A stretch of 64,000 nucleotides of DNA, from contig NC_135502.1 of the NCBI RefSeq assembly GCF_052857255.1, positions 150,597,311-150,661,310 on the forward strand. The letters are read 5' to 3'. Source of the DNA: Amblyomma americanum. Its lineage: Eukaryota > Arthropoda > Arachnida > Ixodida > Ixodidae. The position numbers and the translations under genes were made by a program. Positions 1-12,422 of this stretch are shown here, piece by piece. Below the pieces are notes generated by a model. That model did no database searches, was not told the origin of the DNA, and saw nothing but the letters and a program-made list of their open reading frames with translations. Each line of letters begins with the position of its first letter. Within the stretch, counting starts at the first letter, position 1.

Positions 1-690
1 TTCCAGCTTTTTGCAGATAAAAATTCTTGTTAAGTTCAATGACTGTTGATTGATGATACCTTTTCCAGATCTTTTTTAGATTTTTATCAGTTTTCCAGAT
101 ACCGTGTTCTGGCTGCATAAAAAAGTCGTCTTTTCTGCAACAAACTCAGTTGGTAGTAGGCGCTGTTTCAATCCACCGCATATTTCCTGCTTCCTTGTGA
201 TTTGCACTATTCAAATCTATAGCCTAGAAGGGTCGCTAAGGAAAGGGACTGCTCTTCTTTCCGAAGCTGCGAAAACAGTGACTGGAGAACCTCGGGCCGT
301 GCTCAACACAAAACCAATGTTCTCACATCGCCCTCACTTGCCAATAGATGTCGCGCGGCGAGATAATTCCAAACAGTAAGCTCTCCAGGCTTCTGGCAGA
401 GAATAGGCATTGCATTTTTTTGTGGCATTTGCGTCTGCGACAAAGAGGACCAGCCGGAGCTTATTGTTCTTTTGATAGCATTTGTCCTGTAGTATGCATC
501 TTGCTAGACCTTACCTGGCAGTGATTTTGAACTGATGAATTTTAACATCCGCGCAGCAGGTATTCCCCTTAAGAGTAGTTGCTGCACTGATTGAGAAACT
601 GTATTGTAGTGTGGTAGGCTGGCAACTGCAAATTTCTCATACAGTTTGGTTTCCAATATCCAAGACGGCAGAGAATTCTTGCCTTGAACA
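1..690. other. No recognisable gene
   Basis: AT-rich sequence with short open frames only. None of them shows a family motif that I recognise, and there is no clear repeat edge. I see nothing that can be annotated here. Confidence 0.5.
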
Positions 691-693
691 CCG

Positions 694-940
694 GCGATTG
701 CTTGGTGGCTTCGGCTTTCGGCTGCTAATCCAAGGGCCACGGGTTCAATGCCGGCTGCGGCGCCGGTACTTCGATGGGAGCGAAATACAAAAACGCTCAT
801 GTTTTCTGTGTTGTCATAGAATGTTCTGGAATCTCAGGTAGCCTTAAGTATTCAGGAGCCGTCCACAGCGGCGTCCCTCATAGCCTGAGTCACTTCAGGA
901 CGTTCAAACCTCCAGTATATTCGATACATTCTCGCCTTAA
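694..940 (+). repeat. tRNA-derived SINE copy
   Basis: The left end reads like a tRNA-type internal Pol III promoter: an A-box-like GTGGCTTCGGCTTTCGG followed by a B-box-like GGTTCAATGCC at 742-752. The body ends with 'CGTCCCTCATAGCCTGAGTCAC' style sequence (about 870-895), which recurs in the copy at 8.3-8.55 kb ('ATCTCTCATAGCCTTAGTCGG'). The order of promoter boxes, body and shared tail fits a tRNA-related SINE. Such SINEs are known in ixodid ticks (for example the Ruka family), but I cannot assign the subfamily. The copy is diverged and has no clear poly-A or target duplication. Confidence 0.75.
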
Positions 941-3900
941 AAAATCCAATCTTCTACCTATTGCCGGCACCACACTATTGACGTACACTTCGGCACAATA
1001 ACTCTAGAACCTTGGGCGCTGGTACAGGACATATATACAATATATCCGTCCTCACGCTATGATACCAACCACAAGACTGAGGCGTGGTCTTATCTGCGAA
1101 GACCCAAAATAAAAGGCAAACTCAATGAATGAAGCTTCACCGGCTGCGTTCGCCCGGTACACCACGTACAGCGTGCGTTCAGCAGTAGGCTAGCCGATAC
1201 AAGCTTGTGGTGAGGTACTTGAGAGATCATACTGCATTGCACCAGTGTTTTTCATATGAAAACACTGGAAGACGAACCTTGCTACGGTTGGGCAAACGCT
1301 GGTGGTCTTTCGTTTAAGTTTCCGTGTTATGGCAAGACACAGGGCAGTTTATGGACTCTGCTTGAACCTCGCCTGTGGCCACAATAGCCCCAGGAACTGC
1401 AATGGTGCATAGGAACGCGGATTAGTGAAAAGATATGAAGCTTGTAAACATTTTCTTAGTTGTGTATGGCGATTCAAAAATCAGTGCCGCACGAATTCTT
1501 TTTCTTTTTATATTTGAGGGAGAGGGGTGCGGTAGTTGATTCGGGGTTATGTAACGCATTCCGCGGCGCTTTAGCCCACCATATTTGTCCATACAGGCCA
1601 CCATATTTTGGGGGCCCAACTGGCGCATCTCGTGAACAGGCACGCGCCACCAGAAAGCGCCGACAACTGTTTCTGCTACCGTGGGTGTAGTCTGTGAACT
1701 TCTGCTGACTATTGTGCATTCTTCTCTCTTTGCTCAGTATAATCAGCACCATAGCACCAACGAACTCCAAAATATATCATGGTTGGTTTACCGATAGGAC
1801 AGCGAAATTTAGCACATGGTTCATACAATAAAAACTCGAGGGGGCACCTAAGCTATGTCTTAGGGGTAGAGTGTGCAAGCGATAGTGGTTTAATGTATTA
1901 ACCAATTAATTGCTTTTGTGGGGTTGAACCATCTCCACATAATATTCATAGATCGTAGAGAGTCCTCATAATACTTGAAGAGTAGTGCAAATTTTAAGAG
2001 ATGCGCCACTGCTCTGGAAGGGGGCTTTCAAACAAAGCCACCAGTGGGGCTTGAGAAACCGAAGTTTTCCTTTCTGAAGCAACCTCTGCCGATTTTTTTC
2101 AAGATTTTCGTTCACGCCTACGACGACGCAAGGTCTTCCGCTTACACAGTTTGAATACTGGCCAAATAAAATGAAGTTCTCGACAGGAGCCTGTTGATTC
2201 GTGTTCTTCGGTGAGTCTTCCATTGGGCACTTTCGACATGTTAGCAAGCAGACATTTTAAAGCTGGTTTAGCTCGACCGTTTCTTTAAAGGTAATCTAAA
2301 GGCTTGCGGTGTTCTGGCATTAACTGCAGGAATTTATAGGTGGTAATCGTACCTAACGAACATGGAAACCTGCACAAAAACACGAAGACGGAAAAAAATT
2401 TCTAAGCGATCCTACAACGCGATGAGACAAATAAGCTTCAGCATGCTGATTTCCTCTTTATAGGAGCCACTTTAGCTCAGAGGCAGGTATCTGAAGTGTT
2501 CACTGCCAGCAAGACCTCTGCTACTGCGATGCTTTGCTGCCGCGGCGTCTCTGCAATTGCGAATCGTGGTTCTAAGAACGGGACGACACCCGAGGTTACT
2601 CACGTCAGAACACTTCGAAATCAGGAGCAGAATATAACCAGGCGTGACGCGCGACTATGACGCAACTGTCATTTGCGTTAACGTGGTCTATTAAGTTACC
2701 AGTCCCAGCACACAAGCACAAGATACGCTTCCCGCGCCGTGAAGTACGTGCGAAGACTCCTTGGTGCTGTTCAGCCAGGCATTTTTCGTTTTTGCTCTGT
2801 GAGTTCCGCACATCCCAATACGAGAGCTGGCGGACGGAGTCACAACGCCGCAGCGACATTGGCGACCTTTTTCCTAAATGTATCCCTATAAAACAAAAAA
2901 TGCCAGAATTGCGCTGTCATTGACTTGTCGATTATGCGTTTATTCAATGTCAGTTTCATTGCACAAGCACTACTGCGCAACGTCGAACCGGCTGGCAGAG
3001 TTTGTATGAAGTTGACCGTGTTAGTTGCCTTGGTGAATCCAGAAATCAATTAATAATTACAATTATTATTGGCAAGACCGGGATTTGAAACCGCGCCGGC
3101 ACGAATATACCCATGTCACTGGACGATAGCTCTATGGTATTGCATGATAGCTCTATGTTATCGCCGCAGCAGACTGCACCTCGTTTTATGCTGTAACAAT
3201 CTCGCGCTGTGCCTTTGCACATCGTCGTCTTCCCAACTAAAATCTCTATAGAACTACTCTACAACTCTCGTGCTGGGCACGGTATATTGTCTTCATTCAC
3301 TAAAGATACTTTCGAACTAATATTATCGCCAGATATGTCGCCAACCTAGCAAAGCAAAAACATGAGCAAACTAGGCTAAACGCATACTCTAGTGCTTCTG
3401 CTGTTTACAACAACATTAAAGCCCTATCGCTTTTTTTCGCGGTGCCTCCAAATGTTTGATGCTTGACCAGGCAACACAAGAATTTTGTTGAAATACCTTC
3501 AACTTTATCCCACTGCTCGTGGCCCCACGATATCGCAGGATTATTCTGGCCTTGCGGAGTCCCCAAGGGCGGAGACACAACACTCTGAAACCACTACGCC
3601 AATCAGTTTGTTAACTTTGAATACCATGGAAACACTATGCTTGTGCTGACGGCCGACCTCGAGAAAGCGTACAAGGTACACCGATTTGGCAAAATAAAAG
3701 AAACGTACGCAACCATTATAATGACCGTATATACCTGAAATAGATGAAATTTTAAGGGTAATGTTGAGGAATGAAAAGTCTAAGGAACTTAACGATTTCT
3801 TTAACCGCTATTTATATGTTGACGCGTATTGCGCGGTACGTCTACGTTGAAATAGCGGAGTGCACTGCAGTGCTGTGTACGATTTGCTTTTATGCTTTCA

Positions 3901-6900
3901 TTTTTATATAAAAGCGGACAAAAAAACCCCTGAAGAAGAAATTTATCTTATTATTTTATTTAGAAACGTGTGGAAAAGCTCATAGAAGAGAGGCTAAATT
4001 CCAACAACTCCACTGACCAACCTCTGGCTGAAAAGTGAGTGTTAAAACTATAATGCTTATATCACAGTACGTGCCGCTGACTGAACATGGTCGTCTTCTG
4101 GCTTTCTCGAGGATACAGGAAACCCGTTTAACCTTATAAAAAACAACTGAAAAATTAGAGTTTCTTTTGGAAGAACACATCAAGCTTGCTTGGCTGTAGT
4201 TCCAGATTAATCGAAGGTGTACTAGTCAGTTTATGTTGCTGTTCCCTCTATCGTTTCGTTTCAATTTCCCAGAAAGACCGGCAAGGCAGCGTAACTAAAC
4301 CTGTGCTAGGGAACTTTTTTCACTTTCGCAGCAAGCAAAATCAGACAAAACTAAGGAATTTTGCTTTGAGTAGCATTGACAATTCCTCGCGAATATTCTT
4401 AGAACTAGCAGAGGTTGAAACTGATGGAAATACTCTTGCATCTTTCCATAATCAGTGAACTCATGGCGCCAAAGGTGCACAAACAAGAGTTAAGACACAA
4501 ACGGGGAGCACGGTGTTTCTTCTTTCATTTTCCTTTCTGCTAACTGGATCTGCAGCCTCAGTTTATTCGAATACAAACACATGGCGGAAAGGTCGTATAG
4601 GCATTTTTTATGACTGCTCTATTTGGCGCCTCTGACGGGGTAGAGGGGCGCTTCTTCTCTTCTGGCAGGACATCTACAGCTCTGCTTTTGGCGAACGTGG
4701 CGTTTTTCATCGGCAGCGCGAAGTGTGCAGAATTTACCTCTGGACTTGAAAGCCTCGACCTTAACAGCGAGTTCAAAACGTAAGCCTTCTTATTGCCATA
4801 AATGCTGTTTCACATCCATAGGAGCATAACTTTAGAGTTTACTACTACTACTACTTAATTTTATACTGCACCTTGTGATGTTACCGGCTGGAATGTCGGG
4901 TACTCGCCTAGCTTCGCCGCGTCAACGACATCATAGTAGTTTAAACCACGAATGACAAATGGCGCTCTCTAGAACTGCGCGTCTGCTGAACGTTGTGCAA
5001 ACCAAGTCTGTTGGCTCGACTTATCATAGATGAGCCGTTCGATAGCTAGCAGCTGTCGCAACTTATGTGTCTGTATGCTGGTCACCCTCTTTTTGTTACA
5101 TGTCATGATTTCCTTTCGGTGCGCTAGGAAGAGTTTGCGAAAAAATGCGTACATCCCTTGTATATGTGACATGCTTCTCATGTTATGCGCCCGAAGCACA
5201 TAGATGAGGGAGTGTTTTATAACCTCTGTGTTACGTGTACACAAAGTATGAGTATGAAATCACAATGCAGTGTTATTAATAATTTATTTCTAGCTTCATG
5301 TGCATATCAAAACGCCACAGCGCGGTTCTTTGCCACATTATTCCTTCGGAATAGTAGAGTGAAGCTAAACTCTACAAGGTTTCCCACGAGTTGCATGCCA
5401 GCATGTTGCACAGTAATGTCGAAATTAGTTACTGGCACGACAAGCAAACACAGTGAAATCATTTGGAAATCTGCGCGGCTGCAGATCCTTTGCAGCAGGG
5501 AGGTGTCATTATTTGTAGGAACAGAGATTGTCTTCGATAATAGGCATGTTCCTTTAATGCGAAATCACTACATAGCTATTTCCTGTCGCAAAACGCGTCT
5601 TCAAAATTTGTCGCCACGAAAACATCGCTCCTTAAGGAGGATTGTGAAAAAGTTTTTTGGTGTTGGGTAATGCATTATTGAATATGTAATATGCATTGAT
5701 GAGAATGACTAATTATACTTAGTCGAATTAATTTATTTACTCTAATGTTTTCCTTCGAAGTGTCGTTTTGTGTAAATATGTTAGTAAAAAAAGTGTTAGA
5801 ATGCAAAAAATATGGTGTAGTTTGGCAACAAAATTTATTTATTAATGCAACTGACAAGCTCATGGACAGACAAGTGAGAGGACACAAAAATGAAAAGAAA
5901 CAAAAGCTTACAATAAATAAAAACAAAATAAGGAATACAAATACATCCATAGAAAAATTTATGAAAGGCGACAAATTATAAAAATAAAACTGAAATATAG
6001 AGCGATTGAAGGGAACGGCTTTCGCATTTCTGCTCTTAAGCAGACATGCGAATTTCTGCTCTTATCTTCAATCCTGTAATTTTTTTAATAAGGTAGAAAA
6101 TTAGAAAAAAAAATGCCTCCAGCTTCAACCAGTCCAGACAAAATTGCATGAAGTACCATTCCAAGTGCACTGTGGAATATGCAGAGGCCATGAGGAGGTC
6201 TGATGTTTGCTTTAGCGGAAACGTTCTGTGTCACAGAAGATTCTTTCAGTGTTGGCGGCCACCCGGTGATCCTGCCGCAGAAGCAAGTGTATATAATCTA
6301 ATTTTCCGACGTACCATTCAAAGAGAACTCCCGGAGTGGGATGGATAGAAACTTTAGACCAGTGTCAAGATTAATAATACAAGTGTAAAGCAGCAGATAT
6401 TCAACCTTTAAATAAGTTCGAGTCTAAAAAGCCCGGGCTGCAGTTTGAAGAAAGGATAATGCTTGTGGCTTGAAGACTTGTGTTTTGCGCAAACACACAA
6501 GTATTACATACGATTTTGTGCCATTGTTCCAGTGCGGTCAATATGGAAACAATTCTTTGGTGGTTTGTTGCGAAATGATCTAGACACGTTAATAATATTT
6601 GACCTTTATGGCTTGGCAGTTGTAGCTTCTTTAAGGCACGAGAACGCAAGTGCTTTATGTGCGTTTCATACTGTCTGATACTCGTTCAACACATGTTCCA
6701 GGCAGTAGCCGAAAGATAGGTGAATGTGGACTACCGGCATTAAAAGAAGTAGCACCAGCTAACAGTTCGAGGGATCAGTAACACATGCTGAACAAAGTTT
6801 AAGGTAAATGATGTATCTTTATAACAGCATTCCTGATAAGAGTAGATAAACCGCCATTCCAGATATATTTTGAAGTTTATATTGCGAGTTTCGTTCGAAG

Positions 6901-8310
6901 TATGCCCCCCTTTAGAGCAGGCCTTTGAAAAGAACTAAGAGCTCCCCAACTCTACTCTACCACCAGTAAACCACTCTTCCAGATTACCGAGTTTATATTG
7001 AGTTTTCGGTACTCTGGGCACTGTTAGCTCAACCGGACTACAATTTTTCATTGAAATGATATCATTCCATGGCTCAAAATGTGTCTGTGAACAGTTTCGC
7101 CAAATCCAGTGTTCTAAGCCAGCATTAATAATCATTACTAAAGAGCGAAACATAAAATGAGATGTGAATAGGAAAAAATCTCTGATAATGTCAGACATTT
7201 GATGCGAGCGGTTATTTGCGAAATCCAGATCGAACCTAAATGATCCTGGCCGCAGGTAATGCGCTGATTGCAGCGATGGCTTAAAGGTACAGTGCGTGCC
7301 CGATTGAAGGAAGAGCACGGTTCAGAACTGGTCCGCTGTCTTCTTCGCCTGAATGAAACCGTCTGAGTGCCAGTGGCCTGGAATATCCAAGCCCGTAGTA
7401 CAACCTTATTCTGGCGAACAGAGCAGACAAACTCAAACTCCCTAGAACAAAATTAAGCCACTCTGGTTCAGCACAAGGACACAACATTGTACATTATTAC
7501 ACCATATGACCCCTGCCCTCGGTCGCCACTGGTTCCGGAGCAATTGAGCAAAGTTGAGACGAGGCCTGAAAGTAGCTATTGTGTTAATATCTAGCTCCAG
7601 ACATGTTTCCATCATGAACTGGACGACGCAAAGTTTAACTGTAGAAATTTATCCAATGCTGCACTAGGAACAAGCGGTCGAGAATTTGGTGCCATAGGGC
7701 TTATAGACTTGAGGTGTACTTCTGAAGTTTGCCGTTCAAGGCGGCCGGCATGTCCGTACTAGGATATTTTCGCATAGTTGGCAGACAAGAAATAATTATG
7801 AGACTATTGCGCAACAAAGATACAGCTTGCAACAAATAGAAATTAAGTAGCATTGTTAATGGCGCAGCAGTTATCGTATTTAACCTAATGAGAGGGAATT
7901 TCAAAATGATACATGTTTCCCAGCATACATCTAACTACTACCAGGTAGTCGAAAGCTTCTTTAAAGACAAGGGGGCGGTAATGAATACAGAAAATATTTA
8001 AAACGTCCAAGCAACGCCTTAGGCAGCCGAACAGAATAGCGTTAGAAGTCGCCATAATGAGTTTCTTCTTTCGACTCTTCCCAATCGAGCAATGCTCACG
8101 AGCCCGCTCTTCTGCTGGCGCCTCGCTTCGCCTAACACGCTTGAGGCTCCGCCTAGGCCTTCTTTCGCAACTGCGCGTCCTCCATCTACCTACGTAGTTT
8201 TGCTTCAGCCTCTTTCTCACAGCTTTGCATCTGCTTGGTGTTTACGCCGCATTGCTGCAGCGTCAAGTGCTAGTGCGGAGGCGCCTTGGTTAGCGCTTGA
8301 AGCGTGTTTA
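941..8310. other. Long unrecognised AT-rich stretch
   Basis: No coding region with a recognisable domain was found in this 7.4 kb. The longest open frames are 161 aa at 5185-5670 (plus) and 127 aa at 6935-7318 (minus). Neither shows a signal peptide, a repeat or a catalytic motif that I know, and both are compatible with chance. A short (TAC)n run lies at about 4840-4853. The stretch probably contains old, unreadable repeats and non-coding DNA. Confidence 0.45.
3045..3120 (-). repeat. Possible tRNA-like SINE head
   Basis: On the minus strand a B-box-like GGTTTCAAATCCCGGTCTTGCCA is followed at once by an (AATTATTAATTG)-type AT tail. That is how some tRNA-derived SINEs end. The A box is poor and no body is visible. 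It may be a tRNA pseudogene or a chance match. Confidence 0.3.
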
Positions 8311-8314
8311 CGCG

Positions 8315-8555
8315 GCCGACACGGTGGGTCATGGGTTATGGCGCTCGGCTGGTGACCCGAAAGACGCGGTTTTGATTCCGGCTAGGGCGGTCAAATTTCG
8401 ATGATGGAGGAACTATCGAGGACCGTCTACTGTGCAATGTGATATCACGTCAAAGAAACCCAGGTGGTCGAAATTTCTCGAAACATTCACTACGGCATCT
8501 CTCATAGCCTTAGTCGGTTTGGGGCTTTAAATTCCGATAAACCACAATCGAAAAC
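8315..8555 (+). repeat. tRNA-derived SINE copy
   Basis: An A-box-like segment (TGGGTCATGGGTTATGGCG, about 8325) and a B-box-like segment (GGTTTTGATTCC, about 8369) are spaced as in a tRNA. They are followed by a body with 'CCAGGTGGTCGAAATTTCTCG' and 'CATCTCTCATAGCCTTAGTCGG'. The same order occurs in the copy at 0.69-0.94 kb. It is the best preserved member of this SINE family in the window. The right end is near 'GATAAACCACAATCG'. Confidence 0.85.
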
Positions 8556-9327
8556 AGGATGTTTACGCTCATTCGCCCTCTTCTGAGGCCCGTCGCTGGG
8601 AGGTCTACTACGACGCTGCGAAGCAATCTGCTCTCCACTCATCCGAATCTCCGACGCTCACTAAAGAAAAGGCATCCATCTTTAGCGACATATGACATGA
8701 GTGATAAGCGCTCCTTCGCCTTTTCTATACCATTACAACAATGTCACGCTTCATGTAACATGACTCTATGCGTCAACCCAAAAGCATCGGAAACTTCACG
8801 CAAGCTCTGACTTCTTCGCAGCTGGCGCCACGCCAACCATTGGTCCGTCGATCATCTGCCTTGACATTTTACGAATGGTGACTCGCCGGTTCAATGTGAT
8901 GTAAGACAACGCACAAGGATTTTCCTTCGAACGTCCGCCAATGGGCGCCTTTAATACCGAGGTATCTAGGAGCAAGCAGGAAGCCAGGCAATGGGTGACG
9001 GCGGCTGATGCTGCAAAAATAGCAGGAGTGAGTGATTAGGTAGTAATCTTCGAAGAATAAAAAATACGAATCATATTATCTTACTCTGCAAACTGTAGAG
9101 CCGGATGTTTAATTGGAAGTGCACGAATAATGCGAACAAATGTAAAAGACTTCATATTCTGCGCATCCAAGCATCTTGCTAGGTGTGTTGGTGCTTCGAA
9201 AGGTGAGAAATAACGATGAAAGGAAGGTAAAATCAAGAAATAGCCTAGACCCGGCGATGAAATGAGAAAAATATCAAGGAAGAGCCCATCAAAAAATTTT
9301 GTGGTTAAAAATTAGACAACTTGAGGA
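8556..9327. other. No recognisable gene
   Basis: Mixed-composition sequence between a SINE and an LTR. If the LTR at 9344-9521 is a 5' LTR, this would be the place for its leader and gag in minus orientation. I can read no gag motif here. Confidence 0.4.
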
Positions 9328-9343
9328 GCTGGCGCCAGAAAAG

Positions 9344-9521
9344 TGTCACGACCCAAGGAGAGCGTACAGTTAGTTGAGGAAGGGAACACAAGAACGAAGT
9401 CGGTCCTTTTATTCCCAGAGCCAAGTCTAGCCCCAGCGGGGCTCTAGAGCTCACCGCCGCTTTGTCTTTGTTTCGACTAAGCCCCGAGGCCAAGCAGAGC
9501 TAGGCACGTGGGATTATTACA
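9344..9521 (-). repeat. Gypsy-type LTR, minus orientation
   Basis: Read on the minus strand this 178-bp block starts TGTAATAATCCC, carries a polyadenylation-type AATAAA (in GGGAATAAAAGG) and ends CGTGACA, giving TG...CA ends. Just upstream on the minus strand (9522-9535) is a purine tract, GGGGGGGAGGGGA, as expected immediately before a 3' LTR. The integrase remnant at 9.7-10.86 kb lies on the same strand beyond it, so this is most simply the 3' LTR of that element. A TGGCGCCA motif directly on the other side (9330-9337) looks like a primer-binding site; see findings. Confidence 0.7.
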
Positions 9522-9535
9522 TCCCCTCCCCCCCA
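9522..9535 (-). promoter_or_regulatory. Polypurine tract of gypsy element
   Basis: A G-rich tract on the minus strand abuts the TG start of the LTR. In LTR retrotransposons this position primes plus-strand DNA synthesis. It is identified by position and composition only. Confidence 0.6.
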
Positions 9536-9704
9536 TTCCGAGAAAGAGTATCAGTTGATGCACAATGACCTATGAACAATAGTAGAAAAAAACAAAAGCT
9601 GTGAGGTGAACTATACAATCCGTGCTAATTGGAAGCCAGGAAAGCTCAAGTTCGCACTTGAGGGAAAGTGATCAGGCCGCTGAACATAGCGTGAACGCAG
9701 CGCT

Positions 9705-10861
9705 CATTGAAGTGAAAAATTGTTTTTAAATGCACCACATTTATGATTTCGGAACGCTGATGAATAGCGCCAACAGTGAGAGTTCCATCAAAAACAACTT
9801 CTTAGTTGACGTTGTTGAGGCGGCGCAGTACTTTGACCGGATCGAAATACATATGAAGGAACGTTTCGCACAAGCCCTTGTGGCGCACGCGGGTACACAC
9901 TCACACCTGGTCGCCCGTTTCTTATTGCACGTCCCAGTGGCAGAAGTTATAGTGTCGGGCATCTGCGGATTGCTGGCCCTCGGTTTGCAAGCGGGCTAGC
10001 TGACGGGCTTTTCTTCTTACTCTACAAAGTTGCCTGCCCCAGGCAGGACCGCTTCATTTCCGCATAGGAGCATTGCGTGCAACATTAGGCGGACTGCCCT
10101 GCCATGGAAGAGACGGAACGGGGTAAACTTGGTGAGTTCTTGCTTCGCGATACTGTACGCGAAGGTGACGTAAGGCAAGATGTCGTCCCATGTTTTATGC
10201 TTAACTTCAACGAGCACGAGACAATATCCGCCATTATTTTGTTGAGTTGTTCCGTTAGGCCACTTGTTTGGGGATTGTACGCTATAGATTTTTTGACGGT
10301 CTGTGTGGAGAAGAGTTAAGATATCCCGTAAAAGCCAAGCTGTAAACTCCTCGCATCGACGGGGCGGCGTGTCTAAGCACAATTTCCTGCATAAAGAAGT
10401 GAGCAAACTTCATTGGCAGTACGCTGAGAAAGGATTTTCGTTTCAGCGTAGTGTCTGAAGTAACCTCTGGTGATGACGATTCATTTGGCGCCGGTCGACG
10501 ACTGAGGAAATGAGCCCAGAAGGTCCATGCCGACTTTGTCGAATGAGTGTGGCGTTTGAGGTGGCTGGATGTACTATACCATGCCGGGAGACTTGAGTGC
10601 AGGTTTTTTTTGCCGCTCTCTTGGTCGGCACGTTTTGACGTAACGCTTGCCGCGTGAGGTACGCCGTGGCCAGTAATACCTTTGCTCGACTCGGGATAGG
10701 GTGCAAGTGGAAGCCAGGTGGCCGTAAGTTGGTTCTGCATAGCAGGCAAGGAGGACTTCGTCCCAATAATCAGGTGGCACCGCGAAAGCTCTGTGCTTAA
10801 TCGAAACAAATACGTAGCGGCGGTTACGAAGAGAGGAGCTCGGGATAGACCTGGATCTCGG
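9705..10861 (-). pseudogene. Ty3/gypsy pol remnant: integrase
   Basis: Minus-strand integrase fragment in several frames. The N-terminal H2C2 zinc-binding region lies at about 10620-10790 (pattern YGHL...RYYWPR...YVKTC), but the last cysteine pair is damaged (CRPRERQKK). The core follows with VGMDLLGSFP at about 10530. IAYNPQTSGLTEQLNK carries the late catalytic Glu and lies near 10270-10290. WDDILPYVTFAYSIAKQE comes next, then FTPFRLFHGR. The C-terminal basic part (KVLRRLNN...NVVHLK) is at about 9730-9850. At least two frameshifts and an in-frame stop separate these blocks, so it cannot make integrase. The RT and RNase H parts expected upstream are missing, because a CR1-like fragment starts at 10862. 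Confidence 0.85.
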
Positions 10862-12150
10862 ATTTATATATTTATTTATTTTACCCTCAAGGCTTGGGGC
10901 ATTACAGAGAGGAGCGGTTGTATGAGATACAATACAGAAAAGGTAACACGAAGCAGACAAATTAATGATCGACATATACAATGGTGGCTAATGCGGTTCT
11001 AAAATGTGTATTGTCTACGATGCTGGCAATTGGTCCGGGAAGGTGGTTCCAGTTCTAGGATGTTCGAGGCATGAAGGAGTTGCGGCATGTTTTCGTCCTG
11101 ATTGGAGCAATTCCAACCTTGTTTGAGTTGTCCAGATGAGATTAGATGTACGAAGGCGAAGGGATGAGTGCGCTACGAATATTGGGACAAATATGAAATA
11201 TTTTATCGAATAAACAAATTCGAGAAAATTTCCGACGAGAAGCTAATAAAGCAAGTTTTAACATGCGTTTTATTGATGATACGCTAGCAGTACGGTGGTA
11301 GTTATGCAGGATGAAACGAACGGAATTATTCTGGACAAGCTCCAGGGCACAGGTTAGGTCAGCACAGCTGGGGTCTCAAATGGATTCAGCGTATTCTAGT
11401 TTGCTACGGATTAGTGTTTTGTACAGGAGAACTTTAAGTGAGCTGGGGGCAGAAGAAAAATTACTGCGAAGATAACCAAGCATGCGATTAGCATTGTTAA
11501 TTAGGGTGTTAATGTGAAGGGACCAAGTAAGATCAGAAGAGATTTCAATGCCGAGATAACGATAGGATGTGACAGATTCGAGCGCACTGTTATTTAGGTT
11601 ATAGACGCTAGGACTACAGGAATTTCGAGAGACACGTAGGGCTTTACATTTAGATGCATTAAGGTCCATTTTCCACAAGTCACACCAATTAGTAATAGCA
11701 TTCATATCATGTTGCAAGGCATTAGTATCGTCCGAACTGTTAATTTCCCGAAAGACTACACAATCATCAGCAAATAAATGAATGTTAGAGGATACATAGT
11801 CAGGTAGGTAATTTAAAAATATAAGGAACAACAGAGGACCAAACACAGAGCCATGAGGCACGCCAGAACCAACGGAACATAATTATGAGTTGCGATTGTT
11901 AGATGATACAAACTGGGAACGGTTTAAAAGAAATTGTTCAAGCCAAAGTAGCATGTTTGGTTCAAGGTTTAGTTTGGCTAGTTACAAGAGGAGGAGTCGA
12001 TGACAAACGTTTTCAAAAGCTTTCTTGAAATCAAGAAATATGCAGTCAGCTATTGAGCCTTTATCAATGACATGAAGATTGAGAGTGAATGATGCTAATT
12101 GCGTTTCACATGAAATTTTCGAAAACCGTTAAAAGGATTCTTGGGCTTTC
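10862..12150 (-). pseudogene. CR1-like LINE fragment (RT and 3' UTR)
   Basis: Minus-strand non-LTR reverse transcriptase, truncated at its 5' end. From about 12130 downward the RT motifs appear in order: GFRK remnant, FLDFKKAFENVCH, a GSVFGPLLFLIFLN segment, and the catalytic HLFADDCVVF with both Asp intact. NLNASKCKALR and YRYLGIEI follow. The longest open stretch is 11376-11861 (161 aa). It ends at a TGA where the family usually has Trp (ESI*DPSCADL). The thumb continues in the same sense to about 11010. The 3' UTR ends in an AAAT-type tail at 10862-10882, which fits CR1/L2-group LINEs ending in short tandem repeats. It follows directly on the gypsy integrase remnant. No clear target duplication. 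Confidence 0.85.
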
Positions 12151-12189
12151 CTCTACGCCTACCTGCATGGGTCTTCTTGGATCTTGAGA

Positions 12190-12195
12190 ATATAT
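12190..12195. repeat. Candidate target duplication of 8.4 kb gypsy (left)
   Basis: ATATAT abuts the outer end of the left LTR. The same six bases abut the outer end of the right LTR at 20580-20585. The length is normal for gypsy elements, but an AT-only 6-mer is weak evidence alone. Confidence 0.5.
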
Positions 12196-12348
12196 CATTA
12201 CGGGGTTAGTTCGGCAGCAGAAATGATAGGCTGCACCCAGAAGACACACCAAAACCCGTCATTCAAGCACTATCTGCACCGTCCTCGTCGTCGTCAACAG
12301 CCCAGTCAGAGCAACGTCGTCTTCAGTTCGCGACTGTGCGCCATAACA
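12196..12348 (-). repeat. 3' LTR of 8.4 kb gypsy element
   Basis: A 153-bp block matching 20187-20579 once the insertion in that copy is removed. Both contain 'GTTCGGCAGCAG', 'CAAGCACTA', 'GTCCTCGTCGTCGTCAAC' and 'GCGACTGTG' in the same order. On the minus strand it starts TGTTATGG, and a purine tract (12349-12370) lies immediately upstream. It is the 3' LTR of the minus-strand element ending at 20579. Confidence 0.8.
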
Positions 12349-12370
12349 CTAGCCCCTCCCCCACCTCTCC
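12349..12370 (-). promoter_or_regulatory. Polypurine tract of 8.4 kb gypsy
   Basis: Minus-strand GGAGAGGTGGGGGAGGGG sits directly before the TG of the 3' LTR. This is the position that primes plus-strand synthesis in LTR retrotransposons. Confidence 0.65.
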
Positions 12371-12422
12371 ATTCCGCGGAGAAAGGCACAGTCCCTGGGC
12401 GTCCTAAGGATGGTGTGGGCGA

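Noticed and set aside
5185..5670. 161-aa ORF
   Set aside because: No motif, repeat, signal or homology that I can recognise, and chance frames of this length occur in 64 kb.
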